This document shows positions 8,421-16,769 of a stretch of DNA of 26,701 nt, one piece after another; the stretch's first letter is position 1, and every line of letters begins with the position of its first letter. Below the pieces are notes generated by a model, which was given only the letters and a program-made list of their open reading frames with translations, did not search any database and was not told the origin of the DNA. Position numbers and translations under genes: made by a program. This DNA comes from UBA7328 sp002471345 (GTDB lineage Bacteria; Bacteroidota; Bacteroidia; Chitinophagales; Saprospiraceae): assembly GCA_964011275.1 (NCBI GenBank), contig CAXGOB010000066.1, positions 1 through 26,701 of the forward strand. The letters are read 5' to 3'.

Positions 8421-9052
8421 AAAAAACAGGTTTACTACTCCTCTTTTTGGGATTTATGCTTTCTGTATGTTCACAAGGAGAGTGGAAATTAAGAAAAGAA
8501 AAGTATGGAGTAAAAGCATATACCAGGTCTCATCCTGACTATAGTATATCAGAGTACAAAGTAGAAGCAAAGGTAAACTCTACGATTGCCGATATTATCT
8601 CTATCATGACAGAGGAGTCTTCATATTTAAAAATGTTTAAAGACTTAGAAGAACTAAAGTTTTATAAACAAAGGGATGACTACTTCGAGTTATATCTTGT
8701 AAATAGAGCGCCATTCCCTGCGAGAGATCGAGATGGCTATTTTGTCAGTCAATTTAGTTATGATTCAAAACAACAAATAGCCCGCATTGATATCACATGC
8801 CCTAATTCTCAACATCATAGAAAAAAATATATCGAGATTACTCGATGCCAGGGATATTGGCAGTTTCATCAAAAAAATGAACATGAAGTTGAAGTTATCC
8901 AGCAGTTTGTTGCTGACCCCGGTGGTTTTGTTCCAGGTTTCATACTTAATATATTTCTAGTAAACAATCCGATTAACACTATCCGGGACTTAAAAATTCT
9001 TCTTAAAGAAGGGCTATTTAAAAAGAAAGAATTTGAGTTTCTAAAAAATTGA
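8417..9052 (+). CDS. Exported START-domain (SRPBCC) lipid-binding protein
   Basis: A 211-residue protein with an N-terminal export signal (MKKTGLLLLFLGFMLSVCSQ) followed by one START/SRPBCC domain filling the remainder. Family-like points are GEWKLRKEKYGVKAYTR at the start, NRAPFPARDRDGYFV in the middle and VADPGGFVPGFILN near the end, before the C-terminal helix. START domains hold a hydrophobic ligand in a cavity, and the ligand here is unknown. The reading frame also begins with a TTG at 8402, but the ATG at 8417 overlaps the Nudix stop as ATGA and gives a clean signal peptide. C18 could support a lipoprotein reading, though the lipobox is weak. Confidence 0.82.
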   Translation: MKKTGLLLLFLGFMLSVCSQGEWKLRKEKYGVKAYTRSHPDYSISEYKVEAKVNSTIADIISIMTEESSYLKMFKDLEELKFYKQRDDYFELYLVNRAPFPARDRDGYFVSQFSYDSKQQIARIDITCPNSQHHRKKYIEITRCQGYWQFHQKNEHEVEVIQQFVADPGGFVPGFILNIFLVNNPINTIRDLKILLKEGLFKKKEFEFLKN

Positions 9053-9080
9053 ACTGCTTTCACTCTATTCACTAAATTTG
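9049..9080 (+). promoter_or_regulatory. Candidate Bacteroidota-type promoter for the dehydrogenase-family lipoprotein
   Basis: TTG at 9049-9051, overlapping the end of the START gene, and a perfect TAAATTTG at 9073-9080 are 21 bp apart, matching the phylum's -33/-7 pattern. Transcription would begin near 9087, about 24 bases before the ATG at 9111. Confidence 0.5.
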
Positions 9081-9110
9081 TAGCACTTACTCTTTAAATG
9101 TAAAGTATAA

Positions 9111-10286
9111 ATGCATTTCAATATGATAAATTTCATAAAAATTATGATTCCATTTGTTGCCATTCTCTTCGCTTTTTCGTGTAAGGATGCTGTCCCAACA
9201 GTAAATAATGCCGACAAAGAAGTCTTAGAGCAATTTGAAGAATTGCCTTTGGAAAAAATTAAATTACCAGAAGGTTTTAGTATTGAACTCTATGCAGAAG
9301 GAGTCCAAAATGCTCGCTCTATGGCATTAAGCCCAAGTGGCATACTATATGTAGGAACGAGATCTGCAGGAAATGTATATGCATTGCAAGATACAGATGG
9401 AGACAATAAAGTTGATAAAAAATATAAACTTCTAGAAAAAGGGAATATGCCAAATGGTGTTGCTTTCAAAGATGGAGATCTCTATATCGCTGAGGTAGAT
9501 AGAATTCTGAAAATATCTGATGTAGAATCAAAACTTGAAAACCCTGGTCCTCCTGAGGTCGTGTACGACAAATACCCTACAGAAAAACATCATGGTTGGA
9601 AATTTATAGATTTTGGACCTGATGGCAAACTGTATGTTCCTGTCGGAGCTCCATGCAATATTTGTAATTCTGAAGAAGATATTTTTAACTCAATCACTCG
9701 AATTAACCCTGACGGCTCAGGTATGGAAGTGGTCCAAAGAGGTGTAAGGAACACTGTGGGGTTCACTTGGCATCCCGAGTCTAACCATCTATGGTTTACA
9801 GATAATGGAAGAGATATGATGGGAGATGATATTCCTGCATGTGAACTTAATGTTGCCACAAAAGACGGTCAACACTTCGGTTATCCTTTTTGCCACCAAG
9901 GCGACCTTGCAGACCCAGAGTATGGCAAACTGAAGCCTTGTTCAGAATTTACCGCACCTGCTCAAAATTTAGGAGCCCATACAGCTCCTTTGGGTATAGA
10001 GTTCTACACTGGAAGTCAATTTCCCGATGAATATCATAACGTCGCCATGATAGCAGAGCATGGCTCTTGGAATAGGTCAAAAAAACAAGGTTATAGAATT
10101 TCAATGATAAGCCTTGATGAGGAACATCATTCCAACGGATATGGTTTCTTTGCTTCAGGATGGTTAGATGAAGAAAATGATGAAGCTTGGGGCAGACCTG
10201 TTGATATTGAGATAATGCCTGACGGCTCTATGTTAATTTCTGATGATTTTGCTGATGTGATTTATAGAGTAACCTATAAAGGGTAG
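9111..10286 (+). CDS. Lipoprotein of the glucose/sorbosone dehydrogenase (PQQ-type) family
   Basis: A 391-residue six-bladed beta-propeller protein of the soluble glucose/sorbosone dehydrogenase family, which oxidises sugars or related alcohols, classically with PQQ. The N-terminus is hydrophobic and ends AFSC with Cys24, a relaxed lipobox, so I expect a membrane-anchored lipoprotein. The propeller carries LPEGFSIELYAEGVQNAR, HHGWKFIDFGPDGKLYV (with the His region that acts as catalytic base in the family), RNTVGFTWHP, LWFTDNGRDMMGDD, HFGYPFCHQG and AEHGSWNRSKKQGY. Actual sugar and cofactor use are not shown by the sequence. A perfect TAAATTTG box lies just upstream. The next gene, a sugar isomerase, may be functionally related, but the 167-bp gap leaves a shared transcript open. 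Confidence 0.88.
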   Translation: MHFNMINFIKIMIPFVAILFAFSCKDAVPTVNNADKEVLEQFEELPLEKIKLPEGFSIELYAEGVQNARSMALSPSGILYVGTRSAGNVYALQDTDGDNKVDKKYKLLEKGNMPNGVAFKDGDLYIAEVDRILKISDVESKLENPGPPEVVYDKYPTEKHHGWKFIDFGPDGKLYVPVGAPCNICNSEEDIFNSITRINPDGSGMEVVQRGVRNTVGFTWHPESNHLWFTDNGRDMMGDDIPACELNVATKDGQHFGYPFCHQGDLADPEYGKLKPCSEFTAPAQNLGAHTAPLGIEFYTGSQFPDEYHNVAMIAEHGSWNRSKKQGYRISMISLDEEHHSNGYGFFASGWLDEENDEAWGRPVDIEIMPDGSMLISDDFADVIYRVTYKG

Positions 10287-10453
10287 ATTTAATTCTCTCT
10301 AGTATTTTTTCTCAAAACTAAATCATACTATCCAATATCTCATCTTTAGAAAATCTTCTTGACTTTTCATTTTGGGCACCTTGGAATTTTTAATACTTTG
10401 AAGTTTACTACGGTATTTCCATAGGATTTTGATAATTTTTTAAAAGAAAATAA

Positions 10454-11509
10454 ATGAAAACTATAAAAGGCCCAGCCATCTTTCTTGCTCAGTTTATGGG
10501 AGATGACGCACCCTTCAATTCTTTAGACAACATTTGTGAATGGGTAGCTGCTTTGGGATATAAAGGAGTACAAATACCTGCATGGGATGGAAGATGTATT
10601 GATCTTCAAAAAGCTGCTGAAAGCAAAACCTATTGCGATGAACTCAAGGGAACCGTAGAAAAACATGGATTAGAAATCACTGAACTCGCTACTCACTTAC
10701 AAGGCCAACTAGTAGCCGTAAATCCTGCATACAATGTAATGTTTGATGGATTTGCTCCTGAAAATTGTCGAAATAACCCCCAAAAAAGAACAGAGTGGGC
10801 CGTTCAACAAGTAATGTGGGCTGCAAAGGCTAGTCAAAATCTAGGCCTAAATGCTTCTGCAACATTCTCGGGGTCATTACTCTGGCATACTGTATACCCT
10901 TGGCCACAAAGGCCTGCTGGGCTTGTTGAAGCTGGTTTTGATGAATTAGCTAAAAGGTGGACACCCATTTTAGATTACTATGATGAGTGTGGAGTAGACT
11001 GTTGTTATGAGATACATCCAGGAGAGGATATTCATGACGGTCATACTTATGAAATGTTTTTAGAGCATACTAATAACCATCCTAGGGTATGTATGCTATA
11101 TGATCCAAGTCACTATGTACTGCAACAATTGGATTATCTCCAATTCATTGATTTCTATCATGAAAAAATTAAAATGTTCCATGTAAAAGACGCTGAATTC
11201 AATCCAACAGGAAAAAGCGGTGTCTATGGAGGGTATCAAGATTGGAAAGACAGAGCTGGAAGGTTTAGATCTCTTGGTGATGGCCAGACAGATTTTTCTT
11301 CTATTTTCAGCAAACTGTCTCAATATGGCTATGAGAGTTGGGCTGTTTTAGAATGGGAGTGTTGTATAAAATCTCCGGAACAAGGAGCTGCAGAAGGAGC
11401 ACCATTTATTGCCCGTCATATTATCAATGTAACAGAAAAAACATTTGATGACTTTGCAGGTGGAGGTTCCGATGATGCCACAAATAGAAAGATTCTAGGT
11501 ATAGGCTAA
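10454..11509 (+). CDS. Sugar phosphate isomerase/epimerase (AP endonuclease 2 fold TIM barrel)
   Basis: A 351-residue xylose-isomerase-like TIM barrel protein of the sugar phosphate isomerase/epimerase family. Likely metal-binding positions follow the family order: a Glu in CCYEIHPGEDIHDGH, Asp and His in MLYDPSHYVLQQLD, His and Asp in FHVKDAEF, and Glu in VLEWECC near the C-terminus. These proteins usually isomerise or epimerise sugars, inositols or keto-sugars, sometimes acting with oxidoreductases. The specific substrate cannot be deduced. The start ATG is preceded by an A-rich stretch, with no clear Shine-Dalgarno sequence. It is convergent with the broken porU2, whose stop lies 20 bp beyond. 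Confidence 0.87.
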   Translation: MKTIKGPAIFLAQFMGDDAPFNSLDNICEWVAALGYKGVQIPAWDGRCIDLQKAAESKTYCDELKGTVEKHGLEITELATHLQGQLVAVNPAYNVMFDGFAPENCRNNPQKRTEWAVQQVMWAAKASQNLGLNASATFSGSLLWHTVYPWPQRPAGLVEAGFDELAKRWTPILDYYDECGVDCCYEIHPGEDIHDGHTYEMFLEHTNNHPRVCMLYDPSHYVLQQLDYLQFIDFYHEKIKMFHVKDAEFNPTGKSGVYGGYQDWKDRAGRFRSLGDGQTDFSSIFSKLSQYGYESWAVLEWECCIKSPEQGAAEGAPFIARHIINVTEKTFDDFAGGGSDDATNRKILGIG

Positions 11510-11525
11510 TTCTAGGTGTAGAATT
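11508..11525. terminator. Small hairpin in the convergent gap
   Basis: AATTCTA (11508-11514) and TAGAATT (11519-11525) form a perfect 7-bp stem with loop GGTG. It covers the last two bases of the isomerase stop codon and sits between two convergent genes. It could act as a weak bidirectional transcript end. It is AT-rich and lacks a T-run, so the call is tentative. Confidence 0.3.
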
Positions 11526-11529
11526 CCGT

Positions 11530-12777
11530 CTATTTAATGATTACAACTTTGTGATTTACTTGGACAGTCTGCCCTGTACGGTTTCCAGTGATAACAAAGA
11601 GATAGTTTCCTGCTGGCAATACCTGGCCATCAGCATCTTTTGCTTCCCAAAGGTGACTTCTTGTAATAGGGCCTGTTCTTATATTTTGAAATTCTGACCT
11701 ACTTATATTTTCTACTATTCTACCCGCCCCATCAAATATTCTAATAGAAAAGTCTACAGGCAAGTCACCTCCATCAAGTTCTACATTTATCTGTGCATAG
11801 GAAGATATTGGGTTAGGGAAAATACTTGATCCTGCAATAAAGCTTCTTTCTGAAATATTAAAAGAAACTTGATACTCTTGATCAGAAAAATTCTTTTTAC
11901 TATCAGTTACCTTAACTGATAACGTATATTTTCCTTGTTCATTTAGTAATGGTGCAAATGTTAAAAAAACAGTGTTGTTGTCCAAACCCGCTGAAGGGGT
12001 AAAGGAGAATTGAGTTTCATCAATGTTCTCAATTTTACCACTAGGGTAGGTCAATGTAATAGAAAAGATGTCCGGATTATCTAAAAGCACTTTTGTAGCT
12101 GGAGTGCGAAATGCAATATCAAATTCTGATGATAATGGTAGCAATTGATTTTCAGAAATATACTCCCCATTTGCTTTGACATCCAAAATAGGTTCTCTCT
12201 TATCTCCTTTTACGAAAAATTGGATTATTCCAATATTATTTTCAAAAGTTCTTTCCTCTGGGCTCTTTTCATCATTGAGCAGCACTGTTAATTTATAATG
12301 TCCTTCTGGAAGGATTTCTCCCATAGTAAAATTCTCAAATTTTAACTCATCCCCTTCTAATGAAAGCTGATCGGAAAAAAAGCTATACTGTTCATTACTC
12401 TGATCTGTAATAATATATTTCACCCGAAAATCTTCTATAGACTCTTCTGATAAATTCTTAATTCCATAACTCAATGTGAAGGGTGTTCCACTATCAATTG
12501 TATCAGGAATAGAAGACAAAACTTCAGCAATATCAAAACTGATATCTGGTAAATCCTGATAAAAAACACGCCACCAATCCAATTGAGCAGAAGTCTTATC
12601 AAATGGATCATTTGATTCATACATCAACTTAATTTGGGGATATTCATTCGGTTTAATGAACGTCAAGTTCACATCATAATCATTAACTATTCTTCTCAGC
12701 GTGTCCTGTTTTCCTTCATGGTCTATACCAAGAATATACAAAGCTGTTGCATCGGTAATGGTTTTTGTTCCTTCCAT
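11530..12777 (-). CDS. porU2: PorU2 C-terminal piece with sorting domain (fragment 3 of broken gene)
   Basis: C-terminal portion of the type IX secretion sortase-like protein PorU2, separated from the preceding piece by a frameshift. The real coding frame continues upstream of the apparent ATG at 12777 (SREAIHEIA before MEG) to about 12803, where it meets the frame of the 12723-14174 piece. The fragment has a CARDB-like/Ig-like region (SFDIAEVLSSIPDTIDSGTPF onward), a further beta-rich domain, and a C-terminal module starting SSIFPNPISSYAQINVEL and ending VNHKVVIIK. That module resembles the FlgD/T9SS-type C-terminal domain. As it stands this stretch would not be made as part of the full protein unless the frameshift is a sequencing error. 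Confidence 0.85.
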   Translation of the reverse strand: MEGTKTITDATALYILGIDHEGKQDTLRRIVNDYDVNLTFIKPNEYPQIKLMYESNDPFDKTSAQLDWWRVFYQDLPDISFDIAEVLSSIPDTIDSGTPFTLSYGIKNLSEESIEDFRVKYIITDQSNEQYSFFSDQLSLEGDELKFENFTMGEILPEGHYKLTVLLNDEKSPEERTFENNIGIIQFFVKGDKREPILDVKANGEYISENQLLPLSSEFDIAFRTPATKVLLDNPDIFSITLTYPSGKIENIDETQFSFTPSAGLDNNTVFLTFAPLLNEQGKYTLSVKVTDSKKNFSDQEYQVSFNISERSFIAGSSIFPNPISSYAQINVELDGGDLPVDFSIRIFDGAGRIVENISRSEFQNIRTGPITRSHLWEAKDADGQVLPAGNYLFVITGNRTGQTVQVNHKVVIIK

Positions 12778-14174
12778 TGCAATCTCATGAATCGCTTCAC
12801 GGGACCAATGAGGGAAGCATCCATTTTTCCATCTTCCCAGAAAGATTTACCTATAGAACTCAAATCGACTGTTTCATATATGTTTGACGCAATATCTTCG
12901 GCAACCGGACCTATACCCTTATCGAAAATATATGTGTAGGGAACAGTACCTCTTTCTTTTAACATTTCAAACTTCTCTGCTCCAAATTCTTTCATCACCT
13001 CAAATAGGTCCAATCCAATTACCTCTTTGTCATTTGTCCACTCATTAATTCTAAGATCAGAACTTTCATTTCTAAGTATGGTGTGAATAAACACTCTTGA
13101 ACCATCTGGTGCACCATAAAGCAGGTTAGCCAAATTTTTGCGATCTGCAGGTGAGGTCATTTTATACAAAAAGGCATCTGGTGAAAACCGAATACTTCCA
13201 AAATCATTGCCTCTGTTTTTGTATAAAACATCTTTTGGGTGCCAAATAAAGACACTAATTGCTGGTGCAATTTGTTTAGCATTCAACGACGCCCATGGGC
13301 TCCCATTTACAAATACCCAAAAATCTTGTGGGTCCAGTAATTCGTTTTTTACCCTTATGTCCCATGTTCTTTTTCCAAATTCGAATTCTCTTGAGAGGCT
13401 ATCTATGCCCATTTTATTGAATTTGTTTCTATTCCATTGATAATAATGACTTTGATTCCAGCCATCTCGTTCTCCAGGGGCGTATAAAAATGAGCTTCCT
13501 TCCCACTTTCTTTCATCATTTTCAAGATTATTCGGGCTCAACCTCCAATAATATACAACGCCATCTAAATGTTTGATCTCAGGCTTCCATGAAATTACAC
13601 TGTTGTTACTTGACATATGGTCCTCTGTGAAAAGGCTACTATTAAAATTTTCGGTTGTATCTATTTGAAGAATATAGTTTGTCAATGGTACTAATCCATT
13701 ATCCGATGTGGCATGTAGAAGGATGAATTCGTCATTGAGGATGCCAAATTCTTGGGGATAAATAGGTTTCGCCTGATTGTCCAAAATGAAAAAACTATAC
13801 CCATTGTTTCCTCCGTGTGGATTCAATGCCTCATTGTTATGCTCTGCAATATCCGAAGGGTATTCAGGTGATTTGTTATTAGGGTCTATTGTAATAAAAA
13901 TATCATTCTTTCCTATAGATTCAACTCCTGGGTTTGACATTGTTACCCTGAATTCTCCTTTGAAAGGTGGAGCAGGAATAGATATCAGTTGATCAGAATA
14001 TATACTTCCATCTGCCTTTCTATGTTCTATTCTTATCTCTAATGATTCTTCTCTATAGCTGCCTCTATTAATAATTTGAAATACAAAATCAAAGCTGTCT
14101 AAAGTTGTGTTTACAATCCCCGGAGCCACTCCAAAACTTTCATATTCACTTATATAATCAGGACCTTCACTCAT
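12723..14174 (-). CDS. porU2: PorU2 middle piece (fragment 2 of broken gene)
   Basis: Central portion of the same PorU2 gene. The ATG at 14174 is an internal Met. The true frame extends upstream through VEQLTLHGDPLLKVY, the usual C-terminal border of the C25 peptidase domain, and KSIGNILIRSLEKIGE, to about 14.32 kb where the foreign segment begins. Downstream it has a beta-sandwich region with a spacer like IYPQEFGILN, DTTENFNSSLF and YYWRLSPNN. It then has RDGWNQSHYYQW and a region like the ILEI/PANDER domain known in PorU2 (WVFVNGSPWASLN through GAPDGSRVFIHTIL). The frame departs from the family after DASLIG near 12803; the last 27 or so residues are out of frame. This piece lacks the catalytic His and Cys. 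Confidence 0.87.
   Translation of the reverse strand: MSEGPDYISEYESFGVAPGIVNTTLDSFDFVFQIINRGSYREESLEIRIEHRKADGSIYSDQLISIPAPPFKGEFRVTMSNPGVESIGKNDIFITIDPNNKSPEYPSDIAEHNNEALNPHGGNNGYSFFILDNQAKPIYPQEFGILNDEFILLHATSDNGLVPLTNYILQIDTTENFNSSLFTEDHMSSNNSVISWKPEIKHLDGVVYYWRLSPNNLENDERKWEGSSFLYAPGERDGWNQSHYYQWNRNKFNKMGIDSLSREFEFGKRTWDIRVKNELLDPQDFWVFVNGSPWASLNAKQIAPAISVFIWHPKDVLYKNRGNDFGSIRFSPDAFLYKMTSPADRKNLANLLYGAPDGSRVFIHTILRNESSDLRINEWTNDKEVIGLDLFEVMKEFGAEKFEMLKERGTVPYTYIFDKGIGPVAEDIASNIYETVDLSSIGKSFWEDGKMDASLIGPVKRFMRLQWKEQKPLPMQQLCIFLV
12801..12806 (-). other. porU2: Apparent one-base-loss frameshift in porU2
   Basis: On the minus strand the upstream frame reads D-A-S-L-I-G across this point, and the downstream frame reads S-R-E-A-I-H-E-I-A-M-E-G. 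Inserting one base in the GGTCCC run joins them as ...SLIGSREAIHEI..., which suits the family. The run is short, so this may be sequencing error or a genuine mutation. Confidence 0.75.
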
Positions 14175-14317
14175 ATAAACTTTTAGAAGTGGGTCACCAT
14201 GAAGGGTGAGTTGCTCAACAAGGGTGACATCTTCTACTAATTGGGACTCGCCGATCTTTTCTAGTGATCGAATTAAAATATTCCCAATGCTCTTATTTTC
14301 TGCCCCGTCTCCAACAT

Positions 14318-14569
14318 TTTCGGATTGCTCACATTAGCTATTTTAATAAGACGACGTTGTTGATGGCCCTCAATAATGCGGGTTTGGAACCTGTGCTTAT
14401 AGGTCGTCCATGCTGGTATTTTTCTGCTGATTATTTGGTCGAACGGGTTAATTGTTATCTGCCTCGTATCTTGCGACTCCCTGTTTTTCGGTTTTTGCGG
14501 AAGTTGACGATTCCGCTTAACTTACGAGATTCCTATTATGTCATTTTTAGAAAAAAGGCCTCGTCATAA
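14318..14569 (+). pseudogene. C-terminal fragment of a class I SAM-dependent methyltransferase
   Basis: The frame from about 14318 to the TAA at 14567-14569 encodes a tail like that of small class I methyltransferases (Methyltransf_23/11 type). It reads AHISYFNKTTLLMALNNAGL, where such enzymes have a HLxYF...SL..LL..AGF element, followed by a basic hydrophobic tail ending DSYYVIFRKKASS. The SAM-binding N-terminal part is absent. The open frame appears to begin at a GTG at 14264, but its first 18 or so codons are the antisense of porU2, so that start is an artefact of the join. It overlaps the UbiA gene start by one base (TAATG), as in a native operon of the donor. Confidence 0.7.
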
Positions 14570-15486
14570 TGTTGTCAGCATATATTCGTATTGCGAGAGT
14601 GGACCATTGGTTCAAGAATATCTTTATGTTGCCAGGTACCGTATTGGCAATTGTATTTTTAGAATTGGATATTCAGGACGCGGTAATCCCAACCATCCTT
14701 GGGGTTTTAAGCACGTGCTTTGTTGCGTCGGCCAATTATGTGATTAATGAATGGCTTGATTCTGAGTTTGATAAACATCACCCATTAAAAAAGAACCGGC
14801 CAGGGGCTTCTGGGGAACTAAAGGCCGCTTATATTTGGCTAGAGTATATTTTAATAGCTTCTCTAGGGCTCGGTATAGCAGCAAGTTTATCTACTCAGTT
14901 TCTCGTGTTTTCCTTTGCTCTCTTGTTTATGGGAGCTCTTTACAACATTAAGCCAATCAGAACGAAGGATAGGCTTTATCTCGATGTTCTCTCGGAGTCT
15001 GTCAATAATCCCTTACGATTCATGTTAGGTTGGTCCGCTATTGCATCGGGTTCTTTCCCACCGTCGAGTATTCTTCTTGCTTATTGGATGGGTGGTGCAT
15101 TTTTGATGGGTGTTAAACGATATGCTGAATATCGGTTTATTGATGACCCTGACCGGGCTGGTTTATATCGACGCTCATTTCAGTATTATACTGAGGAATC
15201 ACTTTTATTGTCCTCGTTTTTCTATGCCCTTTCTTCTGTGTTTTTTCTTGGGATTTTTTTGATTAAATATAGAGTTGAGTTTTTACTTACGTTCCCGCTT
15301 TTTGCGATGCTCTTCACTTGGTATCTTTCAATGGGTATGCGCAAACATTCCCCAACTCAAAACCCTGAGAATATTTATAAAGAGAAATATTTTGTGAGCT
15401 TTGTAGCTTTTCTAGTGGTTTGCGTCGCTGTTTTGTTCTTTGTGGATATTCCGGCACTGCATATTTTACTTGAATCAGTCCGATAA
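14569..15486 (+). CDS. UbiA-family prenyltransferase, polyprenyl-phosphate phosphoribosyltransferase-like
   Basis: A 305-residue, nine-helix-type membrane protein of the UbiA superfamily. The first Asp-rich motif (residues 56-78) reads NYVINEWLDSEFDKHHPLKK plus NRP. This form is typical of decaprenyl-phosphate 5-phosphoribosyltransferase, which moves phosphoribose from PRPP to polyprenyl phosphate. The second motif region has NIKPIRTKDRLYLDVLSESV followed by NNPLRF, also in that subgroup's style. The enzyme would act at the inner face of the cytoplasmic membrane to make a lipid-linked pentose donor. It follows the methyltransferase tail with a one-base overlap and precedes a GtrA and a HAD protein. 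The exact acceptor and sugar are inferred, not shown. Composition differs from the flanking Bacteroidota genes. Confidence 0.83.
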   Translation: MLSAYIRIARVDHWFKNIFMLPGTVLAIVFLELDIQDAVIPTILGVLSTCFVASANYVINEWLDSEFDKHHPLKKNRPGASGELKAAYIWLEYILIASLGLGIAASLSTQFLVFSFALLFMGALYNIKPIRTKDRLYLDVLSESVNNPLRFMLGWSAIASGSFPPSSILLAYWMGGAFLMGVKRYAEYRFIDDPDRAGLYRRSFQYYTEESLLLSSFFYALSSVFFLGIFLIKYRVEFLLTFPLFAMLFTWYLSMGMRKHSPTQNPENIYKEKYFVSFVAFLVVCVAVLFFVDIPALHILLESVR

Positions 15487-15527
15487 ATAGTTCTTTGAAA
15501 GGGGCCGTCAAGAGACAGTTTACGGTT

Positions 15528-15932
15528 ATGAGCGCGTTACGAAATACAGATGCCATCATGTTGTTGAAGTACATGGTGTGTGGTGGCCTGGCAACGGCTA
15601 CTCATTTGGGGGTGTTGGCTCTACTGGTTGAGGTATTTAAATTCAATTCGGTGCTTGCCAGTACACTTGGGTTTGGGGCGGCTATTTTTGTGAATTATAG
15701 CCTGCAATATCATTGGGCCTTTGCTTCAGATACGCCACATGGGACCGCTCTCAAGCGTTACCTCATAGTTACATTGACGATGATGGGCGTTAATACGTTT
15801 CTTTTTTGGCTGCTTATATCTGTATTCAGCTTCACTTATTTGGTGGCGCAAATTACGACGATAGGATTCATTTTCGGAGTCAACTACGTTATCAATAAGA
15901 ACTTTACTTTCGCAGGAAAAAAAATTGAGTGA
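15528..15932 (+). CDS. GtrA-family membrane protein
   Basis: A four-helix membrane protein of the GtrA family, whose members are thought to help move polyprenyl-phosphate-linked sugars across the membrane. Helices are visible from LLKYMVCGGLATATHLGVLA, the second at VLASTLGFGAAIFVNYSL, the third at YLIVTLTMMGVNTFLFWLL and the last at VAQITTIGFIFGVNYVIN, ending in the usual NKNFTF. I chose the ATG at 15528, which gives a normal length of about 134 residues; the frame is open from a TTG at 15495. It overlaps the HAD gene by 8 bases, and with the UbiA gene upstream it suggests a lipid-linked sugar made inside and used outside. Confidence 0.85.
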   Translation: MSALRNTDAIMLLKYMVCGGLATATHLGVLALLVEVFKFNSVLASTLGFGAAIFVNYSLQYHWAFASDTPHGTALKRYLIVTLTMMGVNTFLFWLLISVFSFTYLVAQITTIGFIFGVNYVINKNFTFAGKKIE

Positions 15933-16626
15933 CCAGGATAGTATAAGCTCGAAAACCATTGCTGTTTTTGACTTGGATGGAACAATTACTGATATTGATA
16001 CCTATATCCATTTTTTGGTGGGTCTATTAATCCGAAACCCTGTACGCATTCTGCGAGCTTCGTGGCTTCCTATTGCTGTTTTTATGCATAAAGCATCGCT
16101 TAGAGATAACAGTTGGCTTAAGGAAGTGTTTTTAAGAAGTATCGCTGGCGGTATGAGTCGCCCGATGTTTGAACAATGGTGTCAGGATTTCGTTCGGAAA
16201 ATTCTTCTCAATCATATTAGACCAGGCGCTCACGAAGTTATCCGTGAACACCGTGAGGCCGGGCATAAGCTGGTGTTGATGACGGCAAGTTTTGACTTTT
16301 ACACTAGTCATATTGCGCAAGCGCTTGGATTTGACGAGTTAATAGCTACTCAAGCCAAGTGGAGTGAATCTGACACGATGACAGGTTTGATTGATGGTAA
16401 GAATTGTCACGGCCTTGAAAAGGTCAGTCGGATTGAATCATATATCGACAACGACCGAAGAGATTTAGTGGTTATCGCCTACAGTGACCACCATTCAGAT
16501 ATTCCGCTATCAAAGTGGGTAGACCAGTTTATCGCCGTGAATCCAACAGGCCGATTAAGAGACTATGCTTCTAGCACCGGAATGAAAGTTATAGATTGGA
16601 CCTGTGACGCTCCTCAACCGGGCTGA
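15925..16626 (+). CDS. HAD-superfamily (IB, phosphoserine phosphatase-like) hydrolase
   Basis: A 233-residue HAD phosphatase of subfamily IB. Motif I is VFDLDGTITD with the nucleophile Asp at about 16 and the second Asp at 18. A helical cap follows, then motif II at LVLMTASFDFY, a Lys before the last motif, and motif IV at IAYSDHHSDIPLS. The start is a TTG at 15925 inside the end of the GtrA gene. Some UbiA proteins are fused to an N-terminal HAD domain, so the proximity here is meaningful. A reasonable inference is that it removes the 5-phosphate from a polyprenyl-phosphoryl-phosphoribose, the job done in mycobacteria by a non-homologous PAP2 protein. That inference is untested. It belongs to the foreign segment. 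Confidence 0.83.
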   Translation: MSDQDSISSKTIAVFDLDGTITDIDTYIHFLVGLLIRNPVRILRASWLPIAVFMHKASLRDNSWLKEVFLRSIAGGMSRPMFEQWCQDFVRKILLNHIRPGAHEVIREHREAGHKLVLMTASFDFYTSHIAQALGFDELIATQAKWSESDTMTGLIDGKNCHGLEKVSRIESYIDNDRRDLVVIAYSDHHSDIPLSKWVDQFIAVNPTGRLRDYASSTGMKVIDWTCDAPQPG

Positions 16627-16769
16627 ATACAGGGTAAATGACGGGGTCGGATAGCTTTATCATGGGGAATGAGCCATCGGAGATTGTTAGTTCACGTATG
16701 TTCCGATGTGCATTATGTAGCTTGGTGAAGTAAAGTCGGCACTCGAGCTGAGGATTATCAATAGGGGTC

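Noticed and set aside
12795..12812. Programmed ribosomal frameshift in porU2
   Set aside because: No slippery heptamer with a downstream structure is apparent, the family is not known for recoding, and a similar one-base loss occurs in an unrelated gene in the same window.
13138..13992. Plus-strand open frames of 71 and 100 codons within porU2
   Set aside because: They are antisense to well-supported PorU2 coding sequence and show no family features.
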